Shown here one piece after another: positions 1-8,052 of a stretch of 64,000 nucleotides of DNA. Each line of letters begins with the position of its first letter. Position 1 is the stretch's first letter. The position numbers and the translations under genes are program-made. The DNA comes from Candidatus Thioglobus sp. (lineage in GTDB: Bacteria; Pseudomonadota; Gammaproteobacteria; PS1; Pseudothioglobaceae): positions 1-64,000 of the forward strand of contig JAOJBP010000002.1 of NCBI GenBank assembly GCA_028228555.1. The letters run 5' to 3'. The notes under the pieces were generated by a model. That model made no database searches and was not told the DNA's origin. It saw only the letters and a program-made list of their open reading frames with translations.

Positions 1-2
1 TG

Positions 3-494
3 CCGTGGGACAATAACAACACGTCTTCTAATAACGGATTTATGGGTGCTTGGAATCCAATGAATGCCGGTACTAGTTTTAATCCATTTAGTGGCGGTTC
101 AAATTTTGGTCCTTTTGATTCTGGATCAGAGTTTAATCCATTTGATGGTGCTACTAACTTGGGCCCTTTTAACGGCGCTCAAAACTGGGGTCCGTTAAGC
201 AACATGAATGACATGACCAACGATGCAGACTGGGGCTTCTATTATAAAAATAAAAATAAGACCTCAAACAAGGGCTATGCCCGTGCTGACAGCAAGTACA
301 CTACAGAAGTAGAAGCGCGTGGCGTTGGCTATGCTGAAGGTTACACTAAAGGCAATGCAGATGCTTATTACAAAGGCCAATTAGACGGCTATGGTAAAGC
401 TCGTGGTAACGGTCGTTTTGAAGGTTATGGTCAAAAAGGTCACTTAGGCTATTTGCCCACTACTGGCAACGACTTTCCTGCACCACCTTATTAA
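3..494 (+). CDS. Gly/Asn/Phe-rich repeat protein, sulfur-globule-protein-like (5' partial)
   Basis: The frame is open to the left edge of the window, so the N-terminus is missing; the ATG at 42 lies inside the repeat and is probably not the start. The visible part begins with about five imperfect repeats of roughly 10 residues built on F/W-N/G-P-F/M/L followed by S/D/N-G (for example FNPFSGG, FGPFDSG, FNPFDGA). The C-terminal half is Gly/Tyr/Lys-rich with GYAEGYTKGNADAYYKG-like steps and ends in PAPPY. Low-complexity, aromatic and Gly-rich proteins of this kind envelop sulfur globules in purple sulfur bacteria and are annotated as sulfur-globule proteins in sulfur oxidisers. That role is inferred from composition and from the sulfur genes at 7.8-13.8 kb; another structural or surface role is possible. 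Confidence 0.6.
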   Translation, partial: PWDNNNTSSNNGFMGAWNPMNAGTSFNPFSGGSNFGPFDSGSEFNPFDGATNLGPFNGAQNWGPLSNMNDMTNDADWGFYYKNKNKTSNKGYARADSKYTTEVEARGVGYAEGYTKGNADAYYKGQLDGYGKARGNGRFEGYGQKGHLGYLPTTGNDFPAPPY

Positions 495-564
495 AAATAA
501 ATACACAAAATAACAGCCTTTTAGATTGACTCATTTTAAAAAGCCGTTATAATTTCAGTTTTAT

Positions 565-640
565 TCCTCGATAGCTCAGCTGGTAGAGCAACGGACTGTT
601 AATCCGTTTGTCGGTGGTTCGAGCCCACCTCGAGGAGCCA
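565..640 (+). tRNA. tRNA-Asn (anticodon GTT)
   Basis: A 76-nt cloverleaf with an encoded CCA end. The acceptor arm TCCTCGA (565-571) pairs with TCGAGGA (630-636). The anticodon stem ACGGA/TCCGT encloses loop CTGTTAA with GTT at 598-600, and GGTTCGA forms the T loop. A strong terminator follows directly, so it is transcribed alone or as the last gene of a unit. Confidence 0.97.
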
Positions 641-647
641 ATTAAAT

Positions 648-679
648 AAAGGCCTACATTGATTGTAGGCCTTTTTTTT
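648..679 (+). terminator. Rho-independent terminator after tRNA-Asn
   Basis: The stem AAAGGCCTACA pairs with TGTAGGCCTTT around a 5-nt loop and runs into eight T residues (672-679). It lies 8 nt after the tRNA CCA end. Confidence 0.92.
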
Positions 680-697
680 CGCCTGCTTAAAAATGAC

Positions 698-717
698 GGG
701 CGTCCAATGGGCGTCCA
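698..717 (+). repeat. 9-bp direct repeat GGGCGTCCA downstream of tRNA-Asn
   Basis: GGGCGTCCA occurs at 698-706 and again at 709-717, separated by AT. It sits just beyond the tRNA terminator in an otherwise AT-rich gap and is much more GC-rich than its surroundings. tRNA 3' flanks are frequent integration sites, so this may be the scar of a lost element, but no integrase or second copy of the tRNA end is visible. Confidence 0.4.
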
Positions 718-841
718 TATATTAATTATTAAATTCCACCACTTCTTTTTTATCGATTATTCATGCATAACTTATATAAATTAATTTATAAGTTTGAATG
801 TTTTGAAAATTGTTTGATATTTTATTTTATAAATGGTATAT

Positions 842-863
842 TATTGCAATTATTATTACAATA
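842..863. promoter_or_regulatory. Candidate Zur operator upstream of the zinc-uptake operon
   Basis: A 22-bp imperfect palindrome, TATTGCAAT-TATT-ATTACAATA, in which 18 of 22 positions are symmetric, ends 10 bp before the zrgA-like start codon. An AT-rich region with TATATT-like -10 sequence overlaps its left side. Fur-family repressors bind AT-rich dyads of this size, and the operon's last gene encodes a Zur-like regulator. The assignment as Zur site is inferred from position and symmetry; it does not match the enterobacterial Zur consensus closely. Confidence 0.5.
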
Positions 864-873
864 GGTAACTACT

Positions 874-1539
874 ATGAAAAAATCAATCTTAGCATCATTA
901 TTAATAGCAATAAGCGTATCAGTTGATGCAAATGAAACAAGACATGCGAGTGCTCATTTGCATGGATTAAATAATGTTGAAATGCTTCTTAGTCAAAATC
1001 AATTAAATGTGATGTATCAAATGCCAATAGTGCAGATTAATGCAGAACACGATCATGATGATCATGAAGAAGGGGGACTGATTTCTTTTATAGAAGAGTT
1101 ATTTGGTCATGGTTACGATGATCATGATGACCATGAGGAAGAAGAGAATCATGATAACAAGAATGAGCATAAGCAATCACATAAAGATGAGCATGGACAT
1201 GAAGATCATGATGAGAACAAGGTAGTAGAACCGGAGAACCTATCAGAAAAATTAGCTGAATTTAAAGACAACACTGAATTGTTTAAATTAGCATCTGCTG
1301 CAAAATGTTCTATTGTAGATTATGATTCTGAACTTCATCAGGTTTCAAGTGAATCTAAGCATAAAGATATTGAGCTGTCTTATCAGTTTAAGTGTAGCAA
1401 TCCTGAGCAGCTTAATAGTGTTGAGTTTACTGCCTTTAAACATTTTCCAGGGCTGAATGCAATTGTTTTAGATGCACTTATTAATAACAAAGCGATTTCT
1501 AAAAAAATAGACTCTGATGATGGTAAAGTTACTTGGTGA
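874..1539 (+). CDS. zrgA: His-rich secreted zinc-uptake protein, ZrgA/DUF2796 family
   Basis: The N-terminal ~19 residues form a Sec signal peptide (MKKSILASLLIAISVSVDA). The mature protein starts with the DUF2796-type segment HASAHLHGLNNVEM. A long His/Asp/Glu-rich stretch follows at about residues 56-118 with many HDHDDH-type clusters, suited to zinc binding. The C-terminal domain has two Cys (KCS and KCSN). In Vibrio cholerae the ZrgABCDE system is a Zur-regulated zinc importer of this composition; the same gene order follows here. The stop overlaps the GTG start of the ABC ATPase. Function as periplasmic zinc chaperone or binding protein is inferred from the family and operon. Confidence 0.8.
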   Translation: MKKSILASLLIAISVSVDANETRHASAHLHGLNNVEMLLSQNQLNVMYQMPIVQINAEHDHDDHEEGGLISFIEELFGHGYDDHDDHEEEENHDNKNEHKQSHKDEHGHEDHDENKVVEPENLSEKLAEFKDNTELFKLASAAKCSIVDYDSELHQVSSESKHKDIELSYQFKCSNPEQLNSVEFTAFKHFPGLNAIVLDALINNKAISKKIDSDDGKVTW

Positions 1540-2198
1540 TTTTAAATACCAATAATCTTCAATACACTTATCAAAATGGGAAGGTTGTTAGCTTTCCCGA
1601 TATTGAGATTAAAGCTGGCCAAAAGGTTCTAATTATTGGTTTTTCTGGATCTGGAAAAACAACCTTATTAAACTTAATTTCCGGTGCTTTAAAGATTCAA
1701 TCTGGAGAGGTAAATTTACTTGGAAATAGCTATTCATCCATGTCTTCTACTGAGCTAGATAGGCTTAGGGCCGATCATATTGGTTATATTTTTCAAACGC
1801 TTAATTTAATTCCATTTTTATCTGTTGCTGAAAATATTGCTTTAGGGGTTAAATTTTCGAATAGCAGGAGTGCGCTTGTTAGCAACTTGACTGTGGAAAT
1901 TGAAAGACTGCTTAAATCGCTTGGACTAGATAAAGAAGTGCTAGCTAGTCCTGTTGATAATCTTAGTATTGGTCAACAACAACGAGTTGCCGTTGCTAGG
2001 GCGCTACTTGGGAGTCCTAATTTGATTCTTGCAGATGAGCCAACTTCCGCGCTTGATCAAAACTCAACCAATAACTTCTTAAATGAGGTGATGCAAACAT
2101 TCAATCCAAAGAGTCAAGCAATACTTATGGTTAGCCACGACTTATCACTTGCACCACACTTTGATACAGTGATTGATTTTAATAAAGCCAATGTTTAA
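1536..2198 (+). CDS. ABC transporter ATPase of the zinc-uptake operon (LolD/MacB-like)
   Basis: A complete ABC ATPase of about 220 residues: Walker A GFSGSGKTT, Q-loop IFQTLNLIPF, signature LSIGQQQRVAVARAL, Walker B LILADEPTSALD and the H-loop MVSHD. It is of the LolD/MacB subfamily that works with FtsX-type permeases. The GTG at 1536 overlaps the TGA of the preceding gene (GTGA), which favours it over the in-frame TTG at 1533. Its 3' end overlaps the permease. In this context it corresponds to the ATPase of the Zrg zinc importer and energises the permease encoded next. Confidence 0.88.
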   Translation: MILNTNNLQYTYQNGKVVSFPDIEIKAGQKVLIIGFSGSGKTTLLNLISGALKIQSGEVNLLGNSYSSMSSTELDRLRADHIGYIFQTLNLIPFLSVAENIALGVKFSNSRSALVSNLTVEIERLLKSLGLDKEVLASPVDNLSIGQQQRVAVARALLGSPNLILADEPTSALDQNSTNNFLNEVMQTFNPKSQAILMVSHDLSLAPHFDTVIDFNKANV

Positions 2199-3438
2199 GT
2201 TACTATTTAAATCAATTCGCTCAAGAATGTTGCCGGTGTCTTTAGTGACAATAACATTGATGGCGTCAATGGTGTTGTTGTTAAGTATCGAGCGTATACA
2301 GCAAGCCACAAAAGAAGGCTTTAATCAAAGTATATCAGGCGTTGATGCGATTATTGGTCCGCGATCAAGCTCTCTAGAAATTGTGCTTTATACGGTGTTT
2401 CATATTGGGAGGCCTACTAATAATATCACCATGAAAACTGTTGATGATATTAAGCAAAGAAAAGATATAGATTGGCTTGTGCCTATTGCCTTGGGAGATA
2501 GTCATAAAGGTTTTAGAGTTGTAGCCACTGAAAAAAATTATTTTCAACATATTAAGTATGCAGGAGATAAGCCGCTTTTAATGTCAAGTGGCTTGGCATT
2601 TAATAAGATTTCTGAGGCAGTAATTGGTGCAGATGTTGCAAAAAAATTAAATTATAAGATAGGCTCAAGTATACAAATTAGCCATGGATCTGGCGAATCT
2701 ATCGGTATGAAGCATGATGATTTTTCATTTAAAGTTTCCGGCATATTGAATAAAACAGGCACTCCAATAGATCAAGCTATTTTTATAGATTTAAAAGGCT
2801 ATGAATTGATCCATATCGGCTGGCAAAGTGGAAAAAAGCTCTTCAGTCTTGATAGGTTTGACATGTCTTCAGTGACGAATGATGAGTTAGCCGCAAAAAC
2901 AGTAACTGCTGCTTTTGTGGGCTTAAAGTCAAAGTTAACATTATTTAAGTTTGCTAAAAATATACAAAAGTATTCAAATGAAGCTATCTCTGCAGTAATT
3001 CCAGGAATTGCACTATCTCAGTTGTGGTCAGTTATTGGTCTTGTTGATAAAGGGTTCGAGTTGTTAAGCTGGATAATTATTGCAATTAGTTTAATTGCTA
3101 TGGTTACACTGATTATCTCCAGCATTGAAAATAGAAAGCGTGAAATGACTATATATAGAGCCAATGGCGCTAGTGCGTTCTTTTTATCTAAATTAGTAGT
3201 ATTTGAAGCGTTGTTAATAGGTATAACTGCAATTATTAGTGCAATTGTATTTGTTACAATTGTTAGTTATCTCGCCACTGACCAAATAAATATAGCCTTG
3301 GGTATCACTCCTAAGTTTGAATGGGTTAGTTTAGAGGAAATAAAGGTATTTGGCATTATTTTATTAGCTGGTGTATTGAGCAGTCTTGTGCCAGCGATAA
3401 TGGTCTTTAGGAAAAACATACATCACGGTCTGAGTTAA
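2191..3438 (+). CDS. FtsX-like ABC permease of the zinc-uptake operon
   Basis: About 415 residues with an N-terminal membrane segment near residues 10-30, a large extracytoplasmic domain (roughly 35-275) and three hydrophobic segments in the C-terminal half, the MacB_PCD plus FtsX layout. The segment NRKREMTIYRANGAS before the last two helices is typical of FtsX permeases. The ATG at 2191 overlaps the ATPase stop by 8 bp; an in-frame TTG at 2173 would add six residues. MacB-type permeases usually act mechanically on periplasmic partners, so its exact role in zinc uptake is not evident from sequence. Confidence 0.85.
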   Translation: MFKLLFKSIRSRMLPVSLVTITLMASMVLLLSIERIQQATKEGFNQSISGVDAIIGPRSSSLEIVLYTVFHIGRPTNNITMKTVDDIKQRKDIDWLVPIALGDSHKGFRVVATEKNYFQHIKYAGDKPLLMSSGLAFNKISEAVIGADVAKKLNYKIGSSIQISHGSGESIGMKHDDFSFKVSGILNKTGTPIDQAIFIDLKGYELIHIGWQSGKKLFSLDRFDMSSVTNDELAAKTVTAAFVGLKSKLTLFKFAKNIQKYSNEAISAVIPGIALSQLWSVIGLVDKGFELLSWIIIAISLIAMVTLIISSIENRKREMTIYRANGASAFFLSKLVVFEALLIGITAIISAIVFVTIVSYLATDQINIALGITPKFEWVSLEEIKVFGIILLAGVLSSLVPAIMVFRKNIHHGLS

Positions 3439-3446
3439 ATAAAAAA

Positions 3447-3977
3447 ATGGTTAATAAATTTATTATTATTGTATTGTTGCTTTTTTCATCTATTTCTTTT
3501 GGTAAAGAAGTTTCAGATGATTATCTAAGTCAATTGGTCGACAGCTGGACTTTATTGGCGCCGCCTGAAATATATGACTTTATGCCGGAAAAGCTAGATT
3601 ATAAAACCATGAACAATCCTGAGTTTCAAAAAAAAATTGACAATGCTGGTAATCAAATTAACAACTTAATGGATGGAAAGGTTATTGAAATTGCTGGATT
3701 TATGGTACCGTTAAAAACTAAAGGGTCTAACGTGAGTCAGTTCTTACTAGTGCCAGAAGCTGGGCAATGTATTCATGTTCCACCGCCACCTTTAAATCAA
3801 ACGCTATTAGTTGAGATGCCTGATAATCCTACAAGTGTTAGAGATATTTACATTCCTATCATTGTTACGGGAAAGGTTTCAGTTGGTTCTCAAAGCTTTG
3901 ATATTGCAGACAGCGGCTATTCATTGACTGATGTAACTGTTGAAAATCTAACTTTTAAATATGAGGATGATCTTTAA
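3447..3977 (+). CDS. Secreted DUF3299 protein of the zinc-uptake operon
   Basis: It is 176 residues with an N-terminal signal peptide (about residues 1-19). The conserved DUF3299 core is visible: GFMVPL, then FLLVPEAGQCIHVPPPPLNQ with one Cys and one His next to a proline run, then IVTGKV and a GYSLT segment. The family often sits beside MacB-like ABC genes and is part of the Vibrio Zrg zinc-uptake cluster. The Cys-x-His pair could bind metal, but this is inference. Its stop TAA overlaps the ATG of the Fur-family gene (TAATG), indicating translational coupling. Confidence 0.78.
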   Translation: MVNKFIIIVLLLFSSISFGKEVSDDYLSQLVDSWTLLAPPEIYDFMPEKLDYKTMNNPEFQKKIDNAGNQINNLMDGKVIEIAGFMVPLKTKGSNVSQFLLVPEAGQCIHVPPPPLNQTLLVEMPDNPTSVRDIYIPIIVTGKVSVGSQSFDIADSGYSLTDVTVENLTFKYEDDL

Positions 3978-4399
3978 TGATTGATAAGAGTGAACTATTG
4001 AACAGGTGTTCAAAGGCAGGAAAAAGTGTCACACCTCAAAGAATGGCTATTATTAAGCAATTGTCAAAATCAAGTCATGGCATTTCAGCCTATGATTTGT
4101 TAGCGCAAGTAAATGCGGCTGGCCATGAATTTAATATTAGTACTATCTATAGAGTTCTTGATTTTTGGGGTGAAATGGGCGCTGTTCATAAGATCGAGTC
4201 TAATAACACATATCTAATTTGCAACGATTCACACGATAATCACTTGCATATTTTATTTCATTGTATCAAATGTCATGAGATTGAAGAATCATGTCAATTT
4301 TCAAAACAAATATCTATCCCTGATAATAAAAAGTTTATAGCTAAAAAAAACCAAGTAGTAGAATTACAGGGGTTGTGTAGTGGCTGTAAAATTGCTTAA
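3977..4399 (+). CDS. zur: Fur-family regulator, Zur-like zinc sensor
   Basis: It is 140 residues. The winged-helix DNA-binding half contains VTPQRMAIIKQL and the recognition region NISTIYRVLDFWGEMGAV. The metal-binding half has HDNHLHILFHCIKC with the CxxC structural zinc site, and a second CSGC pair at the C-terminus. Two CxxC pairs fit Zur and Fur alike; the position at the end of a zinc-uptake operon supports Zur. It probably represses its own operon through the dyad at 842-863. Confidence 0.85.
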   Translation: MIDKSELLNRCSKAGKSVTPQRMAIIKQLSKSSHGISAYDLLAQVNAAGHEFNISTIYRVLDFWGEMGAVHKIESNNTYLICNDSHDNHLHILFHCIKCHEIEESCQFSKQISIPDNKKFIAKKNQVVELQGLCSGCKIA

Positions 4400-4475
4400 T
4401 TGACTGAGTTTTTTTAATTACGAAGCGTGCTTTGTATTGAGCTAACAAGCGTTAAAGATTTAATCGAGGTTTTGT

Positions 4476-5552
4476 ATGAAAAAAATATCTTTTATTTTAA
4501 TAATATTGGGTTTTGTTGCTACATCGGCACAGGCTAAAGATTATCAAATAAACAAAATAGCTAGCGGTTTAGGTGTAGTTTGGGGAATGGATTTTGTTTC
4601 AGAGAATGAGATCATATTTACACAACGCTCAGGTAAGGTTGGCTTGGTTAATCTTCAATCAAAAAAAGCTAGTTATTTAGAGGGTGCCGCTAAAGTACTT
4701 AATGAAGGCCAAGGCGGCATGCTTGATGTCTTGGCGAACAAAAACTGGCTATATTTTACTTATGCAAAAGAAGTGCCGGGCGGGAGTGCAACTGTCTTGG
4801 CGAGAGCAAAAAATAAAAATAACCAAATTACAGATTGGGAAGATATCTTGATTACTAAATCTGTTAATGAAAATACGCACCATTATGGCAGCCGAGTTGT
4901 GACAGATGGTAAGTATTTATATGTGTCAATTGGTGATAGAGGTGTAAGAGAAAATGCACAAGACTTAACTAATCATTTTGGAAAAATACTGAGATTAAAT
5001 CTAGATGGCTCAGTGCCAAAAAACAATCCGTTTGTTGGAGATATAAAAGCATTGGATGAGATTTGGAGTTATGGCCATAGAAATCCACAAGGATTAGCCT
5101 GGGATAAGCAAACTCAGAGATTATGGGCAATTGAGCATGGTCCACGCGGCGGTGATGAGATTAATTTAATTAAAAAAGGCGCTAATTATGGTTGGCCTGT
5201 AATCTCATATGGTAAGGAGTATTGGGGTCCTTTTAGCGTTGGGGAGGGCACACATAAGGTAGGTATGGAGCAACCTATCAAATACTATGTACCCTCGATT
5301 GCACCTAGCGATCTTGTTGTTTATCGAGGAAATGAATTTAAATCTTGGGATGGTGATTTATTAACGGGCGCATTACGCGCCAAACATATCAATAAAATTA
5401 GCCTAGACCCATCTCTAAATACATCTAGCGAAGAACGCTTGTTAACATCGCTCAAACAAAGGATACGAGCAATATTGATAGACAAAACGGGACGCATTTA
5501 TTTTTCTACCGATCAAGGTGATATTTTCATGATAAAAAAAGCTAAAAAATAA
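4476..5552 (+). CDS. PQQ-dependent soluble sugar dehydrogenase family protein (YliI/Asd-like)
   Basis: It is 358 residues with a signal peptide (about 1-20, AQA cleavage site) and a six-bladed glucose/sorbosone dehydrogenase beta-propeller. Recognisable family blocks are WGMDFVSENEIIFTQRSG, GEGGMLD-like GQGGMLDV, HYGSRVV, YGHRNPQGLAWD, EHGPRGGDEINLI and NYGWPVISYG. E. coli YliI uses PQQ to oxidise aldoses in the periplasm; substrate here is unknown. It stands alone 76 bp after the zinc operon and may have its own promoter. Confidence 0.85.
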   Translation: MKKISFILIILGFVATSAQAKDYQINKIASGLGVVWGMDFVSENEIIFTQRSGKVGLVNLQSKKASYLEGAAKVLNEGQGGMLDVLANKNWLYFTYAKEVPGGSATVLARAKNKNNQITDWEDILITKSVNENTHHYGSRVVTDGKYLYVSIGDRGVRENAQDLTNHFGKILRLNLDGSVPKNNPFVGDIKALDEIWSYGHRNPQGLAWDKQTQRLWAIEHGPRGGDEINLIKKGANYGWPVISYGKEYWGPFSVGEGTHKVGMEQPIKYYVPSIAPSDLVVYRGNEFKSWDGDLLTGALRAKHINKISLDPSLNTSSEERLLTSLKQRIRAILIDKTGRIYFSTDQGDIFMIKKAKK

Positions 5553-5581
5553 AAAACCCATCTTTTGGATAGGCTTTTATT
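5553..5581 (+). terminator. Weak hairpin after the sugar dehydrogenase gene
   Basis: CCCATC and GATAGG pair around a TTTTG loop with one mismatch, flanked by A residues on the left and CTTTTATTTT on the right. The stem is short, so it is a candidate only. It separates two convergent genes. Confidence 0.35.
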
Positions 5582-5634
5582 TTAATTGTACATATCAAAC
5601 TAGACTTTATCTTTAAATCAAATAGCAAAAAAAT

Positions 5635-6144
5635 TTAATCGTCTATTGCAAATTCAATTCTTTCAGATAGCTTAGATAAAGCTGTTTGAGCACATGCCGC
5701 GTCTTTGTCACCACCTGGAGCTCCGCTTACGCCAATAGCGCCAATGTTATATCCACCAGCAGTAATTTTCAAACCACCTTCCATGACAATAAGTCCTTGA
5801 ATGTGATTTAATTCTTGCTGTATGTCAGATCGTGCATTTTTAAAAGTACCACTATCTGTCCAAGCCATAACTGTCATGTTGGCTTTGCGTTGGGCAATTT
5901 CTAATGTAAATCGTGAGGCTAAGTCATCACGCAAAGCCGCACGCATTAAGCCAAATCGATCAACGACAACAGCACTAATATGAAAGCCATCATCTCTACA
6001 AGCGATAATTGTTTCATTAGCGATATCGCGCGCTAGATCCATGCCAATACTTTTGTCAACAACAACATCATTTGCATAAGGCGACAGTGGCAATAATGCA
6101 AATATTGAACTGGCTATTATTTTTTTCATGATGGTTTTTTTCAT
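5635..6144 (-). CDS. Secreted GlcG/HbpS (haem-degrading, DUF336) family protein
   Basis: It is 169 residues with a signal peptide (about 1-24, ending SPYAN). The mature part is a single GlcG/HbpS-like domain: AVVVDRFGLMRAALRDD, the helix with AQRKANMTV, then GGLKI and the glycine-rich GAIGVSGAPGGDKDAACA. Members bind haem, cobalamin or small metabolites; a defined function cannot be read from sequence. AGGAG lies 7 nt before the ATG at 6144, which supports this start over the second ATG (6129). Confidence 0.8.
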   Translation of the reverse strand: MKKTIMKKIIASSIFALLPLSPYANDVVVDKSIGMDLARDIANETIIACRDDGFHISAVVVDRFGLMRAALRDDLASRFTLEIAQRKANMTVMAWTDSGTFKNARSDIQQELNHIQGLIVMEGGLKITAGGYNIGAIGVSGAPGGDKDAACAQTALSKLSERIEFAIDD

Positions 6145-6512
6145 AAGATAACTCCTCTTTTAGTTAAGATTGTTTAATTTTTTCAACTAATGTTAAAAAA
6201 AGTTTTATATTATCAGAAAAATTTATATTTTTTTAGTATTAAAAGTATGGGTAATTACAATTGCATTATTTTTTATGTTGATAGGCCTAGCAGTGGAAGT
6301 AACTGTGGCAAAAGAATTGCTTAGTTTAAACCTGGCAGTTATGATATTTTATTTTATGAATCTGATATTAAGTATTATTATCAATAAAGAATTTTTGCCT
6401 TAGAATATTTACTAAAGAATCACTATTTTTATACTATGTCTTAAGCAGATCGTTAAAAGTTAGACTGTCGCAATCGTCGCTCTAAGAATAAAAAGATATC
6501 TATAATGATTCT
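6145..6512. other. 368-bp gap with a possible small hydrophobic reading frame
   Basis: The gap is AT-rich. On the plus strand a frame from ATG 6275 to TAG 6403 would encode 42 hydrophobic residues starting MLIGLAVEV and ending INKEFLP; the frame is open further upstream but without a good start or ribosome site. It could be a small membrane protein or the remnant of one. No RNA gene was recognised. Confidence 0.25.
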
Positions 6513-6842
6513 ATGAAGATTTACTTTACCTTACTCCTCTTATTCTTTTTATCATCGACTTCTTATTCTAGTGTTATTGAAAATTATCTTAACGCTCAAC
6601 CTGAGAAAAGTATGGTTTGCTGGGAAGAAAACAAATGGGTTAAATATGAACTTAGAGGAGATAAATTAATTTTAGGTGGATTATTTGAACTACCCATATT
6701 GGAAAGCAAAGGGGGAATTTATGCTACCAAATACTTTGGTAGTGATTTAATAATAGATTTCAGAAAAACTAGAATTACAATGAAAAATACAATCTTTGCA
6801 TTCGGTGGAGATTTGGTTCTTGATTGCAAAGAGTATCAATAA
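6513..6842 (+). CDS. Small secreted protein of unknown function
   Basis: It is 109 residues with a clear signal peptide (about 1-19, MKIYFTLLLLFFLSSTSYS). The mature part has two Cys (VCWEEN and LDCKE) that could form a disulfide, and alternating hydrophobic and polar residues suggesting a small beta-rich fold. No family recognised. It ends 16 bp before the AlkB-like gene, so the two may be co-transcribed. Confidence 0.6.
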   Translation: MKIYFTLLLLFFLSSTSYSSVIENYLNAQPEKSMVCWEENKWVKYELRGDKLILGGLFELPILESKGGIYATKYFGSDLIIDFRKTRITMKNTIFAFGGDLVLDCKEYQ

Positions 6843-6858
6843 AAATCGAAGTGAAATA

Positions 6859-7605
6859 GTGGACTTATTTGATAATAACAAAGATTACTTTGCGCCATTT
6901 GAATTGCCAAATGAAGATGGTTACTCAATGATCTGGAATGAAAATTTAAATGGTTACGATATCAAAATTCCCAATGGAGTTATGTTTTATTCAGAGCATT
7001 TTTTTGATCAAAAAGAAAGCGATAAAAGTGTGGAGTATTTTTTAGAAAATACAAATAATATTGATAAAAGTGTAGATTGGAGAACGTTTACATCAGAGGA
7101 TTTTTCTTCTATTAATTTTAAAAACATTAAATGGAAGCATGATAGTATTAATTTATACGGAAAAAAAATACCATTACCAAGATACACAGCTTGGTTCGGT
7201 GATCCGGGCAAGTCTTATACTTATTCAGGTATTAATTCTACTCCTAACGAGTGGAATAAAGGTTTACTGCATATCAAACAACAAATTGAAAAGGTTTCAG
7301 ATATAAGATTTAATGGCGTTTTGTTAAATTGGTATAGAGATGGGAACGATTATATGAATTGGCATGCAGATAATGAAAAAGAACTAGGCATTAATCCTGT
7401 TATTGCTTCTGTAAATTTCGGAGCTACACGCGATTTTATTATTAGAAAAAATGATAAATCTTTAAAAATAAAAATTCCTTTGAAGCATGGCTCTTTATTG
7501 ATCATGCGTGGCGAGATTCAACATTATTGGCAACATTCTGTTCCTATAAGAAAGAAAATTAAAAATATACGTTTTAACTTAACCTTTAGAAAAATTATAA
7601 GTTAA
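6859..7605 (+). CDS. AlkB-family Fe(II)/2-oxoglutarate dioxygenase (DNA alkylation repair)
   Basis: The C-terminal 2OG-oxygenase core is well conserved: FNGVLLNWYRDG, metal ligands in NWHADNE (His169 and Asp171 in this numbering), HGSLLIMRG, the distal His in WQHSVP (about 226) and RFNLTFR with the 2OG-binding Arg. It resembles the ALKBH2-like bacterial enzymes that remove 1-methyladenine and 3-methylcytosine lesions. I chose the GTG at 6859 because it gives the N-terminus VDLFDNN, matching the MDLF start usual in the family, and avoids the 47-bp overlap of the ATG at 6796. The N-terminal part is longer than usual, with extra residues around 50-95. Confidence 0.85.
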   Translation: MDLFDNNKDYFAPFELPNEDGYSMIWNENLNGYDIKIPNGVMFYSEHFFDQKESDKSVEYFLENTNNIDKSVDWRTFTSEDFSSINFKNIKWKHDSINLYGKKIPLPRYTAWFGDPGKSYTYSGINSTPNEWNKGLLHIKQQIEKVSDIRFNGVLLNWYRDGNDYMNWHADNEKELGINPVIASVNFGATRDFIIRKNDKSLKIKIPLKHGSLLIMRGEIQHYWQHSVPIRKKIKNIRFNLTFRKIIS

Positions 7606-7669
7606 ATTTTGTTTTCAATAAAAATATGAATAAACAAAGTTAAGACCTAATTGGTAATATCAATAGTGC

Positions 7670-7690
7670 AAAAAAAGGTGTTACCCTTTA
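7670..7690 (-). terminator. Candidate terminator of the sulfur operon
   Basis: Read on the minus strand, AAAGG(G)T pairs with ACCTTT around a 3-nt loop and is followed by a run of seven T including the stem end. It lies about 150 bp beyond the last gene of the minus-strand operon. The short stem with a bulge makes this tentative. The rest of the 231-bp gap 7606-7836 shows nothing else clear. Confidence 0.4.
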
Positions 7691-7836
7691 ATATCATGAT
7701 AGGTTTGTACTAAGAAAGGTAAATAAAAGTATAGCAACCTAAAGACTAAAATTTAAGAGGTTCGACTAAAAAGAGATGACGGCAAATTGCGCAAATCACC
7801 CCCATAACTCTAATTTATTTTAGCAAGTGGCTCGCC

Positions 7837-8034
7837 CTATAAAATAATATTTTTTTCAGAATTGATAATGTGCTTTAACACCTTATCCCAATCTTGATCA
7901 GCCATTTTATCGATAGAAAAATTGGCTGTCATTGAGCTTTTATTCTGTGTTTCAGTGAACTTTAGCTCATTTCTTAGATTATTAGAACCTGAAAAATAAC
8001 CTATATCTAGTACAAAGTATTTTAAGTTAGTCAT
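7837..8034 (-). CDS. Short DsrH/TusB-like protein of the sulfur operon
   Basis: It is 65 residues, the last gene of the minus-strand operon, 18 bp after the preceding DsrE-like gene. The start MTNLKYFVLDIG looks like a first beta strand, and the end DWDKVLKHIINSEKNIIL resembles the closing helix-strand of DsrE-fold proteins; both upstream neighbours end the same way (KVVSI, HILTI). There is no Cys. I infer a shortened third member of a DsrE/F/H-like trio, but the similarity is weak and it could be an unrelated small protein. Confidence 0.5.
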   Translation of the reverse strand: MTNLKYFVLDIGYFSGSNNLRNELKFTETQNKSSMTANFSIDKMADQDWDKVLKHIINSEKNIIL

Positions 8035-8052
8035 ATTATGTATTAAGTGGGG

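Noticed and set aside
6796-7605. Longer AlkB frame from ATG 6796
   Set aside because: It overlaps the preceding secreted protein by 47 bp and adds residues not seen in the family, whereas GTG 6859 gives the family's usual VDLF/MDLF start.
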